A stretch of DNA of 64,000 bases, from NCBI GenBank assembly GCA_004380135.1, contig QXCR01000156.1, positions 1-64,000 of the forward strand. The letters run 5' to 3'. Each line of letters begins with the position of its first letter. The first letter of the stretch is position 1. The notes under the pieces were generated by a model, which saw only the letters and a list, made by a program, of their open reading frames with translations, was not told the origin of the DNA and made no database searches. The stretch comes from Stemphylium vesicarium. Taxonomy: Eukaryota > Ascomycota > Dothideomycetes > Pleosporales > Pleosporaceae. The translations under genes and the position numbers were made by a program. This document shows, in pieces, positions 1-11,834 of this stretch.

Positions 1-332
1 AGATTGCCAACTAGTTATTCTATCGCTCATATAGAATTGAATTGTCTTTACCCGAATACCTACTATCCCACTTAGTCGCCAGACAACTCTACGGGCCTAC
101 CGCCATACAATACCTCGCCTGCCTTAGTACGGACTAGGAACAGAGAAGTATTGCCAAACCCCGTGTAACACCCTTAAGGTACGTTAACATAGTATTTAAT
201 TTACCTAGTAAGATTACTATTAGAAAAATAATAGATTAATACTAGGAGTTGTCTAGAGAATACTAGAGTCGAGCGATAAGAAAGCTCTAGTTCTAATAGC
301 TACAATACAATATGCGATAGAAGCCACTTCTC
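1..332. repeat. TA-rich decayed edge sequence
   Basis: No coding sequence is visible. The stretch is clearly richer in A and T than the genes beside it and has about seven CTAG words plus many TA steps, as seen in fungal repeats aged by C-to-T mutation. It directly abuts the stop codon of the NRPS-like gene. No terminal repeat or transposase motif was recognised, so its origin as a transposon is inference. Confidence 0.35.
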
Positions 333-3300
333 TCACGCTGACCACTCTTTCTGTAACCTCTCAACAATCTTCTTGATGTACTCCACATTCGTTACATTCG
401 GAATACATCTCATACTTTCGCTCTTTGCGCCCGTCTTTTCTGTCTGATACACTAATAGCCCGCTGTTCTTTGTATTCGCGCCATACCCGTACTTGCTCTC
501 GAACCAATCAAGAAGCTTGATAGGCGGATTCTTCTCCGGGTCCCGCTCAGACTTGCGCAACCTATCCATCCACTGGCTAGTCGGAAGAGTTTCGAATTGC
601 AAGCCGGCAGCGGCGAGAGCGGGAAGCATTTCACGTGCCCAGTGAAAGCGGGTGGGGTTGAGAACGTGGTAGACCAGGTCGGAGGAAGGAATTTCAATGA
701 CATTGGAAACTCTCGTGTCGGAGGGCGTGGGGGATATGTCGCAGCAGTCGAGGATAATGCGGGCGGCATTGTCAACGGGGAGCCAGGACATCTCCTCATC
801 GAGAGCTGGAAGCGCGCCTAACGTGACGGCTGTCTGAATCATGAGCGGTATGCCCTCAGTGATGTTCCATTGTCCCACTCTTGAGTCGCCAACTAGTTGG
901 CCTATCCGCAGGACTCTAGCGTTGGCACCGGCTAGCTTCGCGCTATTGTAGACGATCTGCTCAGCGACGTATTTTGAGCGTGCGTAACCAGTTCTCTGAA
1001 CGTGCGAGATGTTGGCGACTGGGCCTTCTGGCACTATTCCTGGTCTTGGCGTACCAGCTGCGGAGGAGACGGACGAGCAGAAGAAGAAGCGTGCTTTATC
1101 GCCCTCCGAAGTCTGACAGAAATTGATAAAATTCTGTACAGCAGTGATGTGCTCATTTTCGAAGCTCTGCACAGAGAGATTGAAGTTTACCGCCCAAGCG
1201 CTGTGAATGACATGGGTGAGCTTTGAACGAAGTTCATTCAACCTTTCTGCTCCGAGGCCGAAGTCTGGCTTACTGAGGTCAGATGGAACGGCAACGACCT
1301 TTCGTAGCTGCTCTTGTGTGGGGCTTAGACCTCGCGCAGAAAAGCTCTTTAAAATCCGCTGTAGTGCAGCGAGGTCGGAAGTTGCTCGAACGAAAGCCCA
1401 CACCTCGGAAACTTGGGGGTTATCGACAAGTTGCGCGAGCAAGTGAGTACCCAGTCCTCCGGTAACACCGGTTAGCGTAACGACATGTTTCGTGGGGGCC
1501 GGACGTGTAGCAGGGATGAAAGCCGAGTGCTTTGTTATCAGTTCGTTCATGATCTGTTCGTGGCCTTGAACATCTCTTGTCTCTCCAGTTCGCAGTCCAT
1601 GAAGATACCGAGCAAGAGCAGCAATGTTTCCAGTCTCATATAGTAGGTTCTGCCCCACATCGGCTTGCTTTCCACCAAGGTCAATCTCCTTCTTGATCAA
1701 GCTCCACATCCTCAAACATTGCAGACTGTCGATCCCAGAGGCGAAGAAATCTGATTGTGGAGAGTCCAGTTGTACGCCGAGCTCTTCACGGAATCGCCTA
1801 AACAGATGCGTCTCGAGTTCTGCAAGCGGCAGTGCTACTGATCCGCTAGTGCCATTCTCGAACTGTTCATAGGCGTTATGGATTTGTTGCTTGAACTGCT
1901 CGTATACCTGGGCGCGGATGAATGTGCTCTTATCTGTCGCAGCGTACTTTGTCCCAGATGGCACTACGACAATAAGATCTCGCGGGATGCGGGAGAAGCT
2001 TTCTGCGCGAGAGTTTGCATCCTCAACAGCGGGCCAGATGTGCTGCATGAACTCTTCGTCATCCATATCCGTGGCCGAGTCGGATTTGATGATCAATATA
2101 CCTGGGACGGTCTTGCCGTCTCCAAAAACAACGGCTTCTTGGACCAGCGCTTCTTGGCGCATCCGGCCCTCGATTGGAATCGGGAGCACTTTCTCACCGT
2201 TGACCAGCGTTAGGCGGTCATCCAAACGTGAGACATACTTCCAATGATTAGGCTTAGTGGGATGCTTTGTAAAGAGATCCCGCGTGCGGAATGAATGAGG
2301 TGGGTCATCGGAGTTGATGGTACTCTTAGACTTGAGCCCGTCAAGTGCTACGCACTCGAATATGCCTGGGGCGATCTCGTCCATCAAGAGAAACGGTTGG
2401 ACCTGGGGCAGTATGCGGAGATAGTCCCAAGCGTCGTCATCTGGTGGCCGAACAGATGTCATCACTCGTCCGGTCTCAGTCGCGCCGTAGTTTGCACATA
2501 CATTGACGCCGTGCTTCACCAACTTGTTCCCTAGGTCGTCCGGACAAGCACTCCCTCCATACATGATCAGATCAATGTCGGCTAAGGCATTGAGTCCTTG
2601 GTCTGAATCTCCCAGCAGTTTCAAAACGTATGGTACACAAAACAAGAGGTCTGGCTTCACGTGCTCGATCGTGGCGAGCAAGTTTTGCTTTGTGATCGGG
2701 TAGTTGTAATTGACGTAATACATGGGCTTTCCGGAGTAGATGGATCGGAAAGTCTCATAGAAACCAAAGCTGTGGAACAGCGGCTGCGTCATCAACGCTT
2801 TTCGATCCAAATTCAATGCAAATGTCGCGATGCAGCTTCGATGAGTGAGATAGATGGGCTTCGGTAGCCCCGTGGATCCTGACGAGTGGATGATGACTGC
2901 TCTTTTGGGATTTTCGCGTTCCTGATTGTACGTGCGATGGAACACTGGTGCGCCCACCCCATAGTAATCGTGGTGCTCGAGCATCTCGAGAATCGTGATG
3001 CTCTTTTGGCTGTGCACTTTCGCCAGAACTTCGTGAAATTGCGGAGATGTTAAGATAGTGTCGCATTCAGCTTGCTCCAGTAATGACACTATCGCTGGAC
3101 TGGCGAGCCGAGGCGAAAGAAGAAGGGTGGCATATCCCAACCTGTTCAGTCCAAGCAGGGTAATGATGAATGCCAGGGACGAGGGAGCCAGTATTGCAAC
3201 CGTCGGCGCTTGATCTAGCGATGAGTCCTGTTGTTGCAGTCAGAAGCGAATTCTTTGTATGCTCTGTTCCACCTACCGCTTGCTCTAGCCCTCTCCGCTG

Positions 3301-3528
3301 TAACGCGTCGGCTGCAGCATCGACATATCCGTCAATCGCTCGCGCTGAATGCTCTTCATAGTCGGTAAGACCCTCTTTTGGAAAGCACAGCAGTGGTGAA
3401 TCCCCGAATGTTGATGCTCGTTGTTTGATTAGTTCATCGATGGTGTAGATTGCGTTATCGCTTCCAGCCAGACGAAGGCTGGTCGGCGTGGTCGAGGACT
3501 CCTCTGGCTTTGTCAACAGCCCAGGCAT
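333..3528 (-). CDS. NRPS-like adenylation-thiolation-reductase enzyme
   Basis: Two exons, 3277-3528 and 333-3227, are joined across a 49-bp phase-0 intron (3228-3276, donor GTAGGT, acceptor CAACAG), giving about 1,048 residues, a normal length for fungal A-T-R enzymes. The adenylation domain fills roughly the first 530 residues and shows the phosphate-binding loop HSSGSTGLPK and the NYGATE motif. A carrier domain follows near residue 585, with the phosphopantetheine serine in DFFASGIDSLQ. The last ~380 residues are a thioester reductase: VTLTGVTGGLG is the NADPH-binding loop and YARSKYVAEQ supplies the catalytic Tyr and Lys. There is no condensation domain. By family knowledge such enzymes activate one carboxylic acid and release it reductively as an aldehyde or alcohol; the substrate cannot be read by eye. 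It diverges from an MFS transporter and lies near an O-methyltransferase and an esterase, suggesting a cluster. Start chosen at the ATG giving MPGLLTKPEE. Confidence 0.88.
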
Positions 3529-4149
3529 GATGGGCGTCCGGTGTGCTGAAGCTTTGCTTTAGGTTTCTGCAGCCGAGATAATGAAGAAATATTTTTGTTG
3601 CTTGTAATACTCCAGAGGCAGCTATGAGTGCTGGAGTGAACACTGCAATCGGCTCCTGTACCCAGGTATCTATATTGTTCAGGCCGCCGCGTTTCCGATA
3701 TTTCCGATTGCACGTGACGCATTGATATCGGAGAAGGTAGATCTGCTGTTCCGTGGTGTTCGGACATCTTATCCGCAGGATTCGGGAGATTCTTGGTTTC
3801 GGCTTGCGGGGTATGTCGATCCGCTGCATGCGGACAAATATCCCGCCAACGACCGTCGACGTCCGCCAACAACCATTTCAAACGGCGGAAGTCATCGACC
3901 CATTATCGTTTTACCTTCTGCTTTGAGTTGATAATCACCCTCTTGCGTCCATCTGCAGACCGGATATGTGATCCCCACGGGGCACGGGGCTCCCCCCGCA
4001 TCTCAAGATGCAGCGATCCCTGGAAAAGCGACTTGGCGCATCGCCAAGTGTGTCGAGTCTGGGGAAAAGACAAACTACAAAGCCAGCTACTATCTGTGTA
4101 ATATGGAGCATCGATAGCTCTAGAGAGAACATAGCTCCATTCATTCATC
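3529..4149. promoter_or_regulatory. Divergent promoter region with CGG/CCG inverted triplets
   Basis: This 621-bp gap separates the start codons of the NRPS-like gene (minus) and the MFS transporter (plus), so it must hold both promoters. It contains CGG-N9-CCG at 3761-3775 and the inverted repeat TCCGC-N5-GCGGA at 3820-3834. Fungal Zn2Cys6 regulators commonly bind paired CGG/CCG triplets, but such triplets also occur by chance and no regulator gene is seen nearby. Confidence 0.35.
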
Positions 4150-5786
4150 ATGGCGGCTCCCCTTAATGAAACCAAATCCAAAGCTCCAGTCGAGCACATC
4201 GACGCACTGGACAAACCGCAACATTTCGTTCCTTTGGATCAATTTGGAGCAGCGACCGAGTACACGCCCGAAGAGAAATCTCTGGTCAAGAAGCTTGACA
4301 TGCACATGATGGTATTCCAGCTCAAAAAAATCCCTTGACAGCTTGTTAACAAACACAGCCAATGCTTTGGGTCATGTACTTCATGAACTTCCTCGACCGT
4401 AACGCCATTGTTAACGGAAAGATCAACAACATGCACAAAGATCTCAATCTGGTGGGAACACAGTACAACACATGCGTGAGCATCTTTTTCGTCGGGTAAG
4501 AGGTTCATGTATCACATCCAGACTCTTCCTAACTCTTGCACAGCTACCTCATAGGGCAGGTTCCCTCAAACATGCTTCTCACTCGCGTCAAACCTTCCCA
4601 CTACATGGCTGGCTGGACAATGGCATGGGCGATCGTTTCAACACTCATGGTTCTTGTCAAAGATTACCATGGCATGTTGGCGTGCAGGTATGGCTAACTT
4701 GATCACGTCTGATTAGCATGTACTCATCCCAACAGACTTGTGCTAGGAATGACGGAGGCACCGTTTTATCCGGGAGCGCTGTACATGATCAGCTCTTTCT
4801 ACACTCGGAAGGAGACCGCAACAAGGATGTCAGTGTTCTATACCGGCAACCTACTTGCAAGCTCATTTTCCGGTCTGATTGCAGCCGGCATCTTCGCTGG
4901 GCTTGATGGCAAACACGGACTCGAGGGATGGAGGTGGCTCTTCTTAATCCAGGGAGTCTTCACGGGTATTTTCAGACTGGTGCCGCCTGAAATGATCAAA
5001 GCTGACTGGCCTACAGTTCTCATCGCCGCAATGGCCTACTTCCTCCTCCCTAACGCACCCCTACAAACCCGCTGGCTTTCCCCAGCCCAACGGCAATTAG
5101 CGCACTCTCGCATCGAACAAGACACTACCCAAAAGCGAGACAAGGTCAACGTCTGGAAAGGCCTCCAAGAGGCAGCGCTTGACTACCGCACCTGGATCTT
5201 CGCACTCATGCAGAATCTTCACCTATCCGCTAACGGCTTCAAGAATTTTCTGCCGACCGTTGTACAAACATTCGGGTTTAATACCACAATCACACTCGTT
5301 TTGACCTGTCCCCCGTACCTTCTATCCGCTTTTGCATCGGTAGCAGTATCATGGTCGTCTGGCCGCTTCAACGAGCGCACCTGGCATATTACGCTCTCCA
5401 AGGCCATTGCAATCGTGGGCTTCATTGTGGGGACTGCCACCTTGAACATTGGCGCGCGTTATTTCGCCGTTGTGCTATTTGTAGGGGCGACCTACGGAGT
5501 CAACAACATTGTGCTGTCGTGGACAGCCGGTGTGCTCGGACAAACGGACGAAAAGAAGTCAGTCGCACTGGCTCTCGTGAACACGTTGGGCAACCTCTCC
5601 TTCGTTTATACGCCGTATCTGTGGCCTGATAGCGATGCACCGCGCTTTGGAATGGCCATGTACGCGAGCGTGGGCTTCTCAGCGGGTGTGGTGCTGTGCG
5701 CTTGGCTAATGAAATTTGTCTTGATTAGAGACAACAAGAAAATCCGCGCGATGGACAACGAGGCTATCAACTTTTATGTGTACTAA
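4150..5786 (+). CDS. MFS transporter, Dal5/allantoate permease-like
   Basis: Five exons (4150-4311, 4359-4495, 4544-4687, 4736-4965, 5017-5786) encode about 480 residues. The protein begins with a hydrophilic tail of some 54 residues, then a first membrane segment with LWVMYFMNFLDRNAIVNGKI, typical of the anion:cation symporter branch of the major facilitator superfamily. The conserved segment GMTEAPFYPGALYMISSFY is diagnostic of the Dal5/Tna1 group, which moves small organic anions such as allantoate, nicotinate and related acids across the plasma membrane. The fourth intron (4966-5016, 51 bp) has no stop and keeps the frame; it is called because its removal restores the usual GVFTVLIAAMAYFLLPNAP. 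Divergent neighbour of the NRPS-like gene, so it may import a precursor or export a product; that role is inference. Confidence 0.85.
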
Positions 5787-5985
5787 GCGAATTGAACCGA
5801 ACTACTTCAAGGCATCTTTGAGTATCAGCTATATCCCTGGCAGGCGATATAGCTCGCATGGGCTTGGGGGTCGTTTTGGATTGGAGCTCCGTGGAGATCA
5901 TTGGAATGCTGGCCTGTGTTGTAGTTGTCTTCCTTGATTTCTCTACTTGGCTCGCAGTATCGCAGGAGCTATAAAGCAAATTGTA

Positions 5986-7315
5986 TCATTTCGTCCAAAG
6001 AGCTTTGATCAGACCGTGAGTGCTACACTCCCAGTGCTCGAATTCTACCTTCAATCGAGTATCCACCGCGGTGAACAATTGCTTCCAATCATCTTCCGTA
6101 CGCTCGCGCCCATTCAAGTGCGTAAGCATGTTGATGTCAGAAGACCTGCGCCATGTTAGCATTTGGGTGTGACAGCTCGCGTAATCTCTTACCTAGCCTC
6201 TCTCTCCTCATATCCGCGCTTGGCTCTATCAGGCAAGATTCGGTCGCAAATTACTATGTAGGCCCCATCGCTAAGTGCAGGGACAATGTTCTGCATGATC
6301 CTAATTGCAAGGTAGTCTGGCCAGTCGTGCAAGATTTTCCGGAAGAAATAAACTTGCGCTCCTTTGACTGGCTGCTCGTCCCAGAAGTCATGATCTCTAA
6401 AAGAGATACGTTCCTTGAACTTGGTGGGAAGCTCATTCTCTGCGATTCTCACCACTTCCGGTCGATCTTGCACAACGAACCACATATTCTTTGTGACCTC
6501 TGCCAACCTTTGGCTAATGTAGCCCCTGTTGCCGCCGACATCCACTAGCTTTGATCCAAGTTTGTCAATCTCCTTCCAGAGAGGACTCGAAGCAAGGCTA
6601 TCAGGGCCTTGAAGAAGCATTGTTGGCACAGCCCGGAACATACCTGCTACCCGCTTCAATCTCATCGAGTCTTTTCCGAGCGCATCGAAGAAAAGATCCG
6701 TTGTGCTGTTTGCCAGGTTGAAACCGGTATGACCTGGCTCGTATGATCCAGGCCACTTCTCCAAAGCGTTCAACTCCATCGCGGCTGATTTCCAGACCTC
6801 CTCGCTGTAGAATTGAGCAGTGTGAAGCCAGTCTGGGTCGTTTCGCATTAGGCGCGACAGGGTCGAGTGCGTGATCAAGCCTGGCTCTGGCTCCTGGAGA
6901 ACACCGTGAACTATTGCTTGTCGAACCAGTCGACCCAATATTGCTTCCTCAACTTTGAGCTCATCTGCGAGATCTTGTATCCTTATTCCTTTTTCCGGAA
7001 CCTTGAGTGGGACATTGTAGCGTGCAACAGCATGCAGGCCTACCATCCCCAGGCTCTGTCAACCAAATTAGCTGTGTTCGCATATCAAGTCTCGTGAATT
7101 TATACTCCAGCAGTGTACAAGGAGAACAGGCATTCTTCGGGGCCAAGTGCTAGCATGTTCAGCTCTTGTATAGCGTCGATGAGTCTTGACCGGGTTTTAT
7201 AATCAGCTGGAGAGAGATTGCGGAATCCGAGCTTAGATTCTGTATCAATAACTCCTCGTTCTTCAAGTTGTTTGGCATTAGCCAAGATGTCCTGCGCCAA
7301 ATCTATGAGAGACAT
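5986..7315 (-). CDS. SAM-dependent O-methyltransferase
   Basis: Three exons (7106-7315, 6193-7055, 5986-6145) give about 410 residues, the usual length for fungal COMT-type O-methyltransferases. The N-terminal part is a helical dimerisation/winged-helix region. The SAM-binding motif I is LVDVGGNRGYI, and RKILHDWPD carries the His-Asp pair where the general base of this family lies. The final short exon is supported by phase and by the family-like C-terminus WECSTHGLIKALW. An in-frame ATG at 7360 would add 15 residues; the ATG at 7315 was preferred because the extra residues look like leader sequence. It is convergent with the MFS gene (199 bp between stops). Its location suggests it methylates a hydroxyl on the cluster product; the substrate is unknown. 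Confidence 0.87.
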
Positions 7316-7705
7316 GGTGTAAAGTGTATTGGCATATATATTGTTAGGGGTTTTGCACAAGTCGAAAAGAGCTCGAGAGGATCCTCCAGTGATAGCTTAA
7401 ATACGGAAGCCGCGGAAGTCACGGAAGCGGGGTTGGGCCTCAAGCGGACTAAAGCTACCTCATCAACACGCTTGCATACTAGATACATACTGCTGGACTA
7501 GGACCAGGTGAGGAGTCAACGTTTAGGATGAACCAATGAACAGGTACATCATAAATTTCAAGTTTGGCAAGCCATATGTTTTGAGTCTTACCAAATGACA
7601 ACATGCCACTGACGCTGTAGATTTGGTAGCGAATGATGTAGTTTTGAGGCCCGGTGATAGCTCAAGCGCCTAAATATATTTGCCGCGAAGTGTCCGGGAG
7701 CGTAG
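7316..7705. other. Intergenic, no gene seen
   Basis: This 390-bp gap lies between the O-methyltransferase start and the carboxylesterase stop, both on the minus strand, so it should contain the O-methyltransferase promoter and the esterase 3' end. Nothing else was recognised. Confidence 0.5.
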
Positions 7706-9427
7706 CTAGAATGACAAACCTAAGAGATCTTCAATAGGCGCGTATATCGGACAAGCGTAATCAAACTCCAACTTCGACATAACCGTTACACCACTACCGC
7801 CATCTCTACCAAGAACACCTAGATCAGGGCCCACGCTGCCGACCTTTGGCCATCCAGCACCACTTCCTGGGTTCTTTGCGAAATTGGCCCAAGTCTTCTG
7901 CATAAAGGCACTCAGCTGAATTTGCTGCTGCGTCACTGAACCATATTGATTTGAGAGTGGATATGTGCCAAAGACCTGTGGGATTTCGCTTGAATGATAT
8001 GCACCTGCATCAGGAAAAATACTCAAGTTGGGAAACGCCGGGGTGTAGAGGTAGCGGTATACCGTGCGGCCAAACAGGGCAAGGTAGTTGGCAAGGCGAG
8101 CAGTCGTGCATGTGAAAACGAGGTCTGTGCCCAGTCTGTCTGCCACCAAGTAAAGGTCGTCGATACCTTTTGCTGCATATGAGGCAATAATAGAGTCCCG
8201 GATTACTGGCGACGTAATGTTTAGACTATCGAACTGGCTGTCGAGAGCTGCACTCCCATCGCTCAGACCGGCCACGGCGAGAAAAATGCGTGCTTCGTTA
8301 AGGTTTGTTCCCAGTAGTATTGGCACATTTGCAAATTTGGAGGACGTTATGCTGAGTCGAACGTCCTGGGTGGAAGTACCGTCGCCGTTGACTGGAGGGA
8401 AGGAGAGCGAGTTTGTCTCGATGTGAGACTTGATGTCTGCCGCTGGCACCTGGCGAAGACAGTTGATATCCGAGCAGCCAAAGTTTGTAAGAACTTTCTT
8501 GTAATTGAGTTCCCCGTTGCCGAAAAGAACCGCGTTCTGTGACTGTAGTATCGCAGACGAAAAAGGCATGAGGGTGGGAGGGTTTGCCAAAAGCTGCTTC
8601 ACGGACTCGCCGCCCGCTGACTCGCCAAACAACATCACACGACTAGGGTCGCCTCCGAACTGTTTGATGTTGTCTTGCACCCATTGGAGTGCGAAGCGCT
8701 GATCTAAGAAGCCGGAGTTCTGAGATCCGAACGGTATCTCAGGAGAATTGGAGAATCCGAAGACTGATACCCAACAGGTTAGCGGCTTCATGTTTGGCTT
8801 GAAACATCAAGTACTTACTATTGGTACGGTAGTTAATGGTGACCACGACGACATCTTCGTTTATCGCAAGAGAACTACCGTCGTAGAAGTCCAGTCCACC
8901 AGCTCCAAAAGCTAAGTTTCCCTGGAAGGTTTAGCATTGAGGCGCATCAAGCATCGAGAGAGGAGTCATACACCAAATAGCCAGAAAATTACGGCTTTGT
9001 TGCTTGCGGCTGTTACATCAGGAGGAGTGTAAACATTCAGGTAGAGGCAGTCTTCACTCTCTTCTGGAGGGGAAGACAAAGGGTTATTGAAGTACTCCAT
9101 CGTTCTTTCGCGGGTCTCCCCTGTTCCTGAGAATTGCTGGATGCATGCTGGCTTGATTACTTGTGCTACCAACGGGGAAGACCACGGAGACGCCGGTGTT
9201 GGTGGAGAGAATCTTTCTGGGGGTGACTTGGCGAATGGAACCCCTAGATAGGCGTTGGCCGAAGCTGTCAGGGATGGCTGGTTCGTGGGTTTGGCTGTGG
9301 TTCCAATGACGACACCAGACGAGAGCGTCACTATTGGTCCAGATTCGAGCGGTACGGCAGGAACTCGGGTAACGATCGAGAGGAATACAAACAGTTTACC
9401 GACTGCTAAAGACCCGAAACGAGCCAT
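7706..9427 (-). CDS. Secreted type-B carboxylesterase/lipase
   Basis: Three exons (8972-9427, 8819-8921, 7706-8763) encode about 538 residues, matching secreted fungal type-B carboxylesterases. A hydrophobic leader at residues 1-25 looks like a signal peptide. SEDCLYLNVYTP is the conserved early motif, FGAGG forms the oxyanion region, and FGESAGG carries the nucleophile, Ser235 in this model. The acidic and histidine members of the triad lie further along; GAYHSSEIPQVFG contains the likely catalytic His. Joining exons 2 and 3 yields NYRTNIFGF, the normal family sequence, which supports the splice sites. A TATATAAG box lies about 95 bp upstream on the coding strand (9518-9525). The family hydrolyses carboxylic esters; because it adjoins the O-methyltransferase it may act in the same pathway, but these enzymes also occur alone. 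Confidence 0.88.
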
Positions 9428-11434
9428 CTTGTCAAAGGGCCTTTCGAGCTGATGATATCGAGGTTCGGGTGAGGTGAGTTTCGGCAGTCTACTGCAGCTT
9501 GCAGGAGTTCAACGAATCTTATATACCATCGTCGTTGGTTTTCTGAGCCGTCGCTTCCCGCCAAAAGCACTTATTGGAAAAGTAAGCGCTTGTTCCCAGG
9601 GTTATGGGCAACCCAGGATCAAGAATGCATGGTCTTTTGTTCGTCGCTGTTGGCGTATGCCCGAAGGCTACTACCGCTTCTAGCGTGCGAATATCCATAA
9701 TCAATTGAGGGCCTGGCGAGTGAGTGTCTACTTAGTTCTCGAGACCGAGGTCGACAAGTCTGAAATTTGACGCTAACAAGGTCGATCATCCGGGGTCCAC
9801 CGAAAAACCGTACCTGGACAGTTAATCGAATGCACCTCGTCACATACTCGCTTACCCATACCATTGCAGTTCCTCACTGAACCGGATTTGGCGTCAAGGG
9901 ACCTAGTCAAATACTGGTGAAGTGGGCGGCTGACGGCACTCTGCTCTTCTCTTGCAAGTTGAGTCCCTATAGTGGGCCATGCTGATAGATGGATTTGAGT
10001 ATAAAGTGGCAGATGCCACGTGAGGCGAGTGCGTGAATCAGTGCTGTGTCCAGAAGGAGACGGTAGTGGTGTGGACGGTGCTGTCGTGGTTTGGCGATGG
10101 GCTGCACAGCCAATCGCAACCCCGCCCCCTGCCTCGGCAGTAATTTAGCCCCAAGCCCCCCCGCGCGTGGAGCAGCCGCGTCTGGAGCTTCGCTGATCGT
10201 CCGGGCCACTAGTTGTGCGCGTTCACAGGACTAAAAAGCGATTGTTTTCCTGCATACTGCGGTGGGTCTTGTTTGAAAACTAAACATCCCGAGGAGGTTC
10301 GTCCGAACTATCCTTTTCCCGTGTTGGACCTGATCTGCGAGCTAGGGAACAAGATTTGTGGAGGTACGACTACCGCTACCGTGTCGTTTCCGACACGGAA
10401 TGGACTCGAAATAGGCGTGCAGCCCTTTTCTAACGAACGAAACCTTCAGGGCTCACTAAAGTCGCGACAGTGATTCCGGCGATTATCGTGCGCAACCATT
10501 CAACGACGACCCACAAGTACTTACCTGGGTACCAGTCTCACAAAGCTCACAGGTCGGCAATTTGTGATCATTGTATCGGAATAAGAAGTAACATTCATGT
10601 ATGGCAATGTGTGGACTGCGACATGCAGTCCATGACCAGGGTTAATTGGCGTATCAAGAATATGATGGAGCGAAGAGCATGTCGCATGAATTTCGCAGTG
10701 GCGTTCAGATGCTGGCATCTCTCCGACTGTTTTTTTTTCTGCATCCTGTCCTGTCAACTTGAGCCGTCGAACGTTATCGTTTTGTTGATCTAAGCAATCA
10801 ATTCAAAGCTGAACAAACACACAAAAGCCACGCTATGACGCTACCATCCCATTTGGTAGCGAGCAAAACTCAGTTTGCATCTCCGTGGAATTTCCTATGG
10901 AACTTTTCGAGCGTCTTACCAGGATTGTAGACCTTTCTCCATTTACCATATTCAATAGTAGATCGTACGGGCGACATGGCTGGATAGCTCCTAGCAAGAT
11001 AAACGAGATGACGATATCAAGAGTAGCCGAGCTTATCCTGGTGTCGAGTCTACACCACGCCTAACCGAACGCCAACATGCCGTTTGTTCTAGACTTGCCT
11101 ATCAAACTCGCCCAGGACGACTCCTTGACGGCGAGATTGACAGCAATGTTTTTTCTTGATGTGGGGTGGCCCGCATCAGAATCATCTGAAGATGAGCGAC
11201 GATTGCAGCTCTTTCTGCCTTTTTGGGTGTGTGGTTTCAAATCATCATCATTCCACGTTCAGGAGTATTGGTCAAAGTGAAGAGATTTGATTCTTTGGGC
11301 AGATAAAGTGACGACTGATATAGCTAGCGTTGTCTATTGAGAACAAACGAATAAATCAAGAGTTAGAATGTAGCGGTAAGGTATGGCGAGCTTTCGTAGT
11401 GTATTGCGGCTAGCATTGGAAGAAGTGACAACGT
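9428..11434. other. Long intergenic stretch, no supported gene
   Basis: About 2 kb with only short open frames and no recognised domain or splice-consistent gene. The first 100 bp form the esterase promoter. A GC-rich patch around 10080-10210 stands out from its surroundings and opens an 80-codon minus-strand frame without family resemblance. Confidence 0.5.
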
Positions 11435-11834
11435 CTATTTCCCAGGGCAGCCACGACCCCATTTCGTAGAAATGCTACAGCAATCCGCTTTCTAAAGAAC
11501 AAGTTAGTAAAACTCTAAAAACACCAAACTGCTAGCATATGTCTAGCAGCATTAAGGATACACTCACGCAGTCTGCGTTAGGGACTCCAAGTTCGGGGCA
11601 AAGCTTGATTTGTCCACATTCAAAGCGTTTTTCGATCCAAAAGTAGGCTTGGCGTTGGCAAGCCCCTTTGGTGGAGAAACAGCAGTCCTTGTCTGGGGTA
11701 CACTGGGAAGAGCATGTTAGTTAGCGCTTGTCGAGTCTTCGATACAAAACGTCTCTTACCGCAGCGAAGACATCCGAGGCAGCTGTGACAGCCATAGCGC
11801 CTGTAAGAACGACTAGGAGAGAGGAAAGATGCAT
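11435..11834 (-). CDS. Small cysteine-rich secreted protein A
   Basis: Three small exons (11760-11834, 11568-11702, 11435-11491) with phase-0 introns of 57 and 76 bp give 88 residues. The last intron has a strong TTACTAAC branch site. Exon 1 is essentially a signal peptide (about 25 residues, rich in Leu, Val and Ala). The mature part has ten cysteines in roughly 63 residues (26, 32, 33, 40, 54, 60, 70, 74, 75, 85), including KDCC at 30-33 and DCC at 73-75. Exon 2 begins and ends on a cysteine codon. A TATATAAAG box lies about 115 bp upstream (near 11945-11953). The function is unknown; size, secretion signal and cysteine density fit an apoplastic effector or antimicrobial-type protein. It shares design with the gene at 13163-13630. 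Confidence 0.72.

Noticed and set aside
1..332. Possible telomere or mobile-element terminus at the left edge
   Set aside because: No TTAGGG array, terminal repeat or transposase motif is present; only base composition suggests decayed repeat DNA.
9967..10209. 80-codon minus-strand frame in a GC-rich patch
   Set aside because: Composition follows local GC content, there is no motif, splice structure or promoter signal, and the flanks are non-coding.
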